The notes under the pieces are model-generated. The model saw only the letters and a program-made list of their open reading frames with translations. It ran no database searches and was not told the DNA's origin. Of a stretch of 64,000 nt of DNA, positions 60,112 to 64,000 are shown piece after piece (the stretch's first letter is position 1; each line of letters starts with the position of its first letter). Where the stretch lies: the NCBI RefSeq assembly GCF_002979775.1, contig NZ_PCPR01000001.1, positions 248,001-312,000 of the forward strand. Direction: 5' to 3'. The position numbers and the translations under genes were made by a program. Source of the stretch: Arthrobacter sp. MYb23 (GTDB taxonomy: Bacteria > Actinomycetota > Actinomycetes > Actinomycetales > Micrococcaceae).

Positions 60112-62331
60112 TTACAGGAAGGCGTTCATGGTGTTCCAGCCGCTGCCGACCTGCTCGGAGTACAACCACCAGCTGTAGCCGTTACCTGCGTACAGGATCA
60201 GTTCTCCGCCGCTGGTGCGTCCAAGAACGTCCACCTTTCCGTCGCCGTCAAAGTCGCCCGGAGCTTCAATGGCGTTGAACATGTTCCACCCTGCACCGAT
60301 CTGGGCCGATGCAAGCCAGCCGCCGGCTCCGTTGCCCGGATACAGCAGCAGGGCACCGGCTCCGTTGCGGGCAATAACGTCAGCCTTGCCGTCGCCGTTG
60401 AAGTCTCCTACGCCGTCGATTGCTGTCATGACGTTCCAGCCAGTGCCGATCTGGCGGGGCTGCAGCCAACCGCCGGTGCCGTTGCCGGGGTACAGCCACA
60501 GAACGCCGTTGCCGTCACGGGCAATAACATCAGCAGTCGCGTCGCCGTTGAAATCACCAGTTGACTTGATGGATGTCATCACGTTCCAGCCGGCACCAAT
60601 CTGGGTGCGGCCAAGCACACCACCCCATCCATTGCCGGGGTACAGCCAGAGAACACCGTTGCCGTCGCGGGCAATGACGTCGGCGTAGCCGTCTCCGTTG
60701 AAGTCGCCGGGCGCTTCAACCGCGGTCATGACGTTCCAGCCGACGCCCATCTGAGTGCGGCCCCGCCAGTTGCCGTAGCCGCTGCCCTTGTAGAGCCACA
60801 AAACGCCGCTGCTGTCACGAGCAACCACGTCGCTGGTGCCGTCACCATTGAAATCGGTGAGCTTTTGATGGGGCGCAGGAAGAGGAGCGGCGCCGCCGAA
60901 CTTTTTCAACGCCGTCGTGGCGTCAACCAAACCCGCACCGCACCCGGCTGGGCAGCCGGCCGGAAGCGGCCGCGCTGATTCCTTGAGCTGCTGTTCCAGC
61001 AGCTGGGGCGTGAGGGTGTTGCCTTCGGCCGAGAAGAGCAGAGCCGCGATGCCTGCAACGTGAGGTGACGCCATGGACGTTCCCTGCATGAAGGCGAATG
61101 CAGGTTCGTCCGGTGTGGTGGTTCCGTAGTTCAACGTGGACAAGATGCCGCCGGTGACATCTGTTGTCATGTCGCCGCCGGGCGCCGTCACGTCAATGGC
61201 ACTTCCGTAGTTGGAGTACTCGGCCCGCGCGCCGGACTTGGTGCTCGCCGCCACGGTGATGACGTTCTGGCAGTTGCCGGGGCTGATGTCTGATGCGGGG
61301 CGGTTCGAGTTTCCTGCTGAGACCACAACTGCCGCGCCGGCGTTGTACGCAAAGTTGATGGCATTCTGGTAGGTGGCAGAGCACGTGGCCACGCCACCGA
61401 GGCTGATGTTGATGACCTTTGCCGGGTTCGGGTTGATGGGAAGGTCTGTGACCACGCCGCCTGCTGCCCAGATGATGGAGTCAGCGATGTCTGAGCTGTA
61501 GCCTCCGCAGACGCCCAACGCCCGCACCGGAAGAATCTTTGACTTCGGCGCTACGCCGCTGATGCCAATACTGTTGTTTCCAACTGCGGCCACAATTCCT
61601 GCCACGTGTGTTCCGTGCCACGACGAATTTTCAGCGGGACTCTGATCTTCACATTCTCCTGCTGGAACCCAGTCTCCCTGGTCAGCGGGGTTCGGATCCC
61701 TGCCGTCGCCGTCGCGTGCGTCAGCGGCACTCGAGATCATGTCGTAGCCGGGGAGCACATTTGCATCGAGCTCGGGGTGGCTGGTGATGCCGGTGTCCAC
61801 GATCGCCACCACCACACCTTCACCGTGGTTGTAGTTCCAGGCAGCGGGGGTGCGGACGCCGGAGAAGTTATCCCACAGGTTCCACTGCTCCGTGTAGCCG
61901 TAGTCTTTCGAATGTGCCGTGGGGTGCATGATGGCGTCCGGCTCTGCGTAAGCGACGGCCGGATCAGCGCGGAGCGTCTCCACGAAAAGCTTGGCTTCCG
62001 ACGGCGTGAGGGCCTCGTCGAGCTTGATGACGTGCCCGCCGGTGGCATTCAGGCGCGAGCTCTCCGCAGAGACACCGAGTTTGGTTGCTGCCTGGTCAGC
62101 CGCATTTTCGGCCTTCACTGCAGCCGCTTGGGCAGCGTTGTCCCGAAGACCAACAATGAATTGGTCCGTAGCCGTTTCGGGTGTCGACTGAAGGGCCTGC
62201 GGGGTGCTCGGAATGAGGTCGGCAAGATCGGCGGCGGCCGCTGGCTGAACAGCCAGTCCCCCGCTGATAAGAAGTGTGGTTACTGCTATGCCGATGGAAC
62301 TCAGCGGGCGCAGTCGGGAGTTTTTCACCAT
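60112..62331 (-). CDS. Secreted S8 subtilisin-like serine protease with C-terminal FG-GAP repeats
   Basis: 739 residues. Signal peptide to about residue 33, inhibitor-like prodomain (QFIVGLRDNAAQAAAVKAENAADQ), then the catalytic triad D179 (AIVDTGI), H239 (HGTHVAG) and S419 (GTSMASPH). From about 485 there are five FG-GAP/VCBS-type repeats (DFNGDGTSDVVARDSSGVLWLY, then four similar blocks), which are calcium-binding beta-propeller blades. It probably degrades extracellular protein. Monocistronic. Confidence 0.93.
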   Translation of the reverse strand: MVKNSRLRPLSSIGIAVTTLLISGGLAVQPAAAADLADLIPSTPQALQSTPETATDQFIVGLRDNAAQAAAVKAENAADQAATKLGVSAESSRLNATGGHVIKLDEALTPSEAKLFVETLRADPAVAYAEPDAIMHPTAHSKDYGYTEQWNLWDNFSGVRTPAAWNYNHGEGVVVAIVDTGITSHPELDANVLPGYDMISSAADARDGDGRDPNPADQGDWVPAGECEDQSPAENSSWHGTHVAGIVAAVGNNSIGISGVAPKSKILPVRALGVCGGYSSDIADSIIWAAGGVVTDLPINPNPAKVINISLGGVATCSATYQNAINFAYNAGAAVVVSAGNSNRPASDISPGNCQNVITVAASTKSGARAEYSNYGSAIDVTAPGGDMTTDVTGGILSTLNYGTTTPDEPAFAFMQGTSMASPHVAGIAALLFSAEGNTLTPQLLEQQLKESARPLPAGCPAGCGAGLVDATTALKKFGGAAPLPAPHQKLTDFNGDGTSDVVARDSSGVLWLYKGSGYGNWRGRTQMGVGWNVMTAVEAPGDFNGDGYADVIARDGNGVLWLYPGNGWGGVLGRTQIGAGWNVMTSIKSTGDFNGDATADVIARDGNGVLWLYPGNGTGGWLQPRQIGTGWNVMTAIDGVGDFNGDGKADVIARNGAGALLLYPGNGAGGWLASAQIGAGWNMFNAIEAPGDFDGDGKVDVLGRTSGGELILYAGNGYSWWLYSEQVGSGWNTMNAFL

Positions 62332-62500
62332 ATGCGGGCATCCTAGGGAAAGCGCGGGCAGCCTGATGACGGGCTGATCGCGGGCAACTGGAGACCACCA
62401 GCTGACCCCCAGGAAATTGTAAGCTGACTCTCGGCTGTAAAAGCTACACGGTGCCGATTATGACAGCGACAGAAAGTCTGGGCCGACGAGCTCGGAGACT

Positions 62501-62713
62501 CTAGACGCGCCCCTTGATGATGGCAGCAATCAGTTCTTTGCTGCAGCCAACAGCAGCGGCCAAGGCGCCATAGGACCACCGGACGGGATCCTCTTGGCGT
62601 GCGCGTCGTATGAATGCATCCCGCTGCTGCCGATGCCTTTCCGCGAGCGCAAGGGCATCGGCAGCGCGTCGGTGATGCTCGCGTGCCTGTTGAATGCTTG
62701 AGTCAGATGACAC
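62501..62713 (-). CDS. Small helical, HTH-like protein next to TROVE gene
   Basis: 70 residues, GTG start at 62713, 11 bp inside the end of the TROVE gene, so the two are likely translationally coupled. A charged Arg/Ala-rich helix (ADALALAERHRQQRDAFIRRARQ) is followed by WSYGALAAAVGCSKELIAAIIKGR, a possible helix-turn-helix. No family known to me. Similar-looking small proteins lie by many actinobacterial phage-like genes, but here the partner is the Ro60-type protein. Confidence 0.55.
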   Translation of the reverse strand: MSSDSSIQQAREHHRRAADALALAERHRQQRDAFIRRARQEDPVRWSYGALAAAVGCSKELIAAIIKGRV

Positions 62714-64000
62714 GGGCCGAAAAGTCGCTCAGCAATGTGGGCAACGATGCATCGAATCCAGCAATGTCCAGCATGCCCGGATCGGAGGGGTCGGCCACGG
62801 TGAAGTCTGTGGCCGTCAAGCCAACCACAGCTAGCCGGGCATCGATTCCGGACCAATCCCGGTACCTGCGCAAAGCTTCGTGTGGATGAATCCGGCCAGC
62901 CCAGGTTTCGTTGTCGGTGTAGATGACAAACGTGTCCACCTTGACCTTGTTTGCTGCAGCCCACAGCATCGGCAACGCACAGTCCGTCCCGCCGAAAGGC
63001 AGCCCGGAGATGGTGTTCAGCACGTCATCAAGCCTCTGCCTTGAGGAAATGGGCAGCGGCGAGATCCCATCCAACGGCACGTTGCGCTGGAACAATCCCT
63101 TCCTGGCACTGCTCGAGTTGGACGTGAAGCCAAGGGTAGTGGTCTTCGGCTCCGTTGCGGCTGTCACCAGGGCCATCGCTGCCGAAACTTCCCGGGCTGT
63201 GATGGGCAACCCCGAGACTGGCATGGTCATTGAACCCGAGACGTCCAAGGCAAGCAACGTCCGCTTGTTTGCCGGCGTTACGGTAGCAAAGGACGCGTAG
63301 AAGGCAGCATCCAGGGCATCCACTACCTGTCCCGCCGGTTCCCACGAGGACTTTCCACGCGCAGAGGTACCAGAGGCGTAGGTGCGGGCAGCCACCAGGA
63401 CGTTGACGGGGTGCACCCGGGCCTTCTGCAACCTGGTGCTGTCCGTGAGCTGGCGAGTGACGGCGTCGAGCGTTTCAGACATGGGCGCGAGAAGGCCAAG
63501 GCGCGTCAGCCGCGGTAGCTGCCGCATCAGTGCCGTCTGCGGGATGCCGTTGTCCAGAAGCTTCGACCAAACAGCCGGTTCCCGGAGGGCAGCGTCGGGC
63601 AGCATCTCCCATGACAACTGATGGTAGTCATCCAGGAGTGCAACCCATTCCGTGGGCTTGGTGGCCACCTGCGCCTTCTCGAATCCTTCAACGATCAGTG
63701 GGCCATCAGTTCCACGGCCGCAGATCCAGTCGAAGAGCTGCTTCCGGTCAGCCTCTGTAGTTGAGGGGTGCGCAAGGCGTAGAAGATCCTTGTGCGTCCA
63801 GCCTCCGCGCTGCCTGTACTTCACAGCCTGGTAGGCCACCTCATCCACCGGCTTGGACAGGTACCAGTCAGCCACTGCCCGGCGCAGACCGCGGCCCCAA
63901 CCCCGGAACTGCTCAACATAGCCAGCGAAAAGGAACAGATGGGTTCCGGTGCGGGCCACCTTGGACAGTGCAGCCAAGGCAGCCTGCCGGCCGCCCGGAT
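62703..64000 (-). CDS. TROVE-domain (Ro60-type) RNA-binding protein, 5' end cut by window
   Basis: The frame stays open from 62703 to the right edge (432 codons). RHxxL HEAT-like helices (VADWYLSKPVDEVAYQAVKYRQRGGWTHKDLLRLAHP) match the TROVE ring. The C-terminal vWA part has the MIDAS motif LALDVSGSM and PFGGTDCALPMLWA. Bacterial Ro60 homologues bind Y RNAs and misfolded RNA, with PNPase in RNA decay. Ordinary length is about 530 residues, so about 100 lie outside the window. Confidence 0.9.
   Translation of the reverse strand, partial: PGGRQAALAALSKVARTGTHLFLFAGYVEQFRGWGRGLRRAVADWYLSKPVDEVAYQAVKYRQRGGWTHKDLLRLAHPSTTEADRKQLFDWICGRGTDGPLIVEGFEKAQVATKPTEWVALLDDYHQLSWEMLPDAALREPAVWSKLLDNGIPQTALMRQLPRLTRLGLLAPMSETLDAVTRQLTDSTRLQKARVHPVNVLVAARTYASGTSARGKSSWEPAGQVVDALDAAFYASFATVTPANKRTLLALDVSGSMTMPVSGLPITAREVSAAMALVTAATEPKTTTLGFTSNSSSARKGLFQRNVPLDGISPLPISSRQRLDDVLNTISGLPFGGTDCALPMLWAAANKVKVDTFVIYTDNETWAGRIHPHEALRRYRDWSGIDARLAVVGLTATDFTVADPSDPGMLDIAGFDASLPTLLSDFSARVI

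Noticed and set aside
62332..62500. Y RNA or tRNA-like gene beside the Ro60 gene
   Set aside because: No tRNA-like fold or conserved loop could be made from this 169-bp stretch by eye.

Overview
The window is chromosomal DNA from a high-G+C actinobacterium, most likely an Arthrobacter-type member of the Micrococcaceae (Arthrobacter/Paenarthrobacter). I infer this from a menaquinone pathway that includes a MenJ-type reductase, ferredoxin-type sulfite reductase with APS reductase, tandem DUF2510 membrane proteins, a DUF6153/DUF305 pair, chaplin-like wall proteins with an LAxTG-type sorting signal, and frequent GTG/TTG starts. No rRNA, tRNA, CRISPR array or insertion sequence was seen.

Layout. 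0-0.7 kb: end-truncated siroheme gene (cobA/cysG type). 0.9-8.8 kb: AlkD-like DNA glycosylase, then a nitrogen/amino-acid block of glutaminase and PucR regulator on the minus strand, facing an amino-acid permease and a large PLP decarboxylase on the plus strand. 8.8-11.2 kb: flavin monooxygenase divergent from a DUF6153-DUF305 pair, with a CsoR-like copper-type operator in the shared promoter. 11.4-21.1 kb: RibD-like reductase, then a sulfur block on the minus strand (sulfite reductase-cysH-cysD-cysN, terminator, mmuM, and a sulfonate/taurine-type ABC transporter). 21.4-25.6 kb: an oppositely oriented polymorphic-toxin island (frameshifted WXG-like small protein, nuclease toxin, two YezG-type immunity genes, the second fused to another domain), which separates the sulfite reductase operon from a sirohydrochlorin chelatase. 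26.4-28.6 kb: TRIC-family channel, SUKH-like protein, and an AbiEi/DUF559-like gene flanked by palindromic repeats.

29-42.6 kb: the menaquinone region (polyprenyl synthase, menJ, menG, menF, menD, menC), interrupted by a polar amino-acid ABC transporter, a SOUL protein bracketed by two 32-bp-period repeat arrays, and a PhoX phosphatase. 42.7-44.6 kb: unknown protein and two tandem DUF2510 proteins. 44.7-50.7 kb: a fructan-use regulon (LacI regulator, GH32 beta-fructosidase, two ABC permeases, Tat-type binding protein) with matching LacI operators. 50.8-55.1 kb: PAP2 phosphatase, small protein, acyltransferase, MFS transporter. 55.1-55.7 kb: a 198-bp tandem repeat array. 55.8-59.0 kb: two secreted low-complexity wall proteins, one with nine chaplin-like repeats and a LANTG sorting signal. 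59.1-64 kb: MBL-fold hydrolase, subtilase with FG-GAP repeats, a small HTH-like protein and a TROVE/Ro60-type protein cut by the window edge.

The strongest unusual signals are the toxin-immunity island with its N-terminal frameshift, three families of intergenic repeats (a TTACGGG element, a GTGAGAGA 32-bp array, and a CCACCCACTTTGA palindrome), the chaplin-like wall protein, and a terminator placed directly in front of the mmuM start codon.
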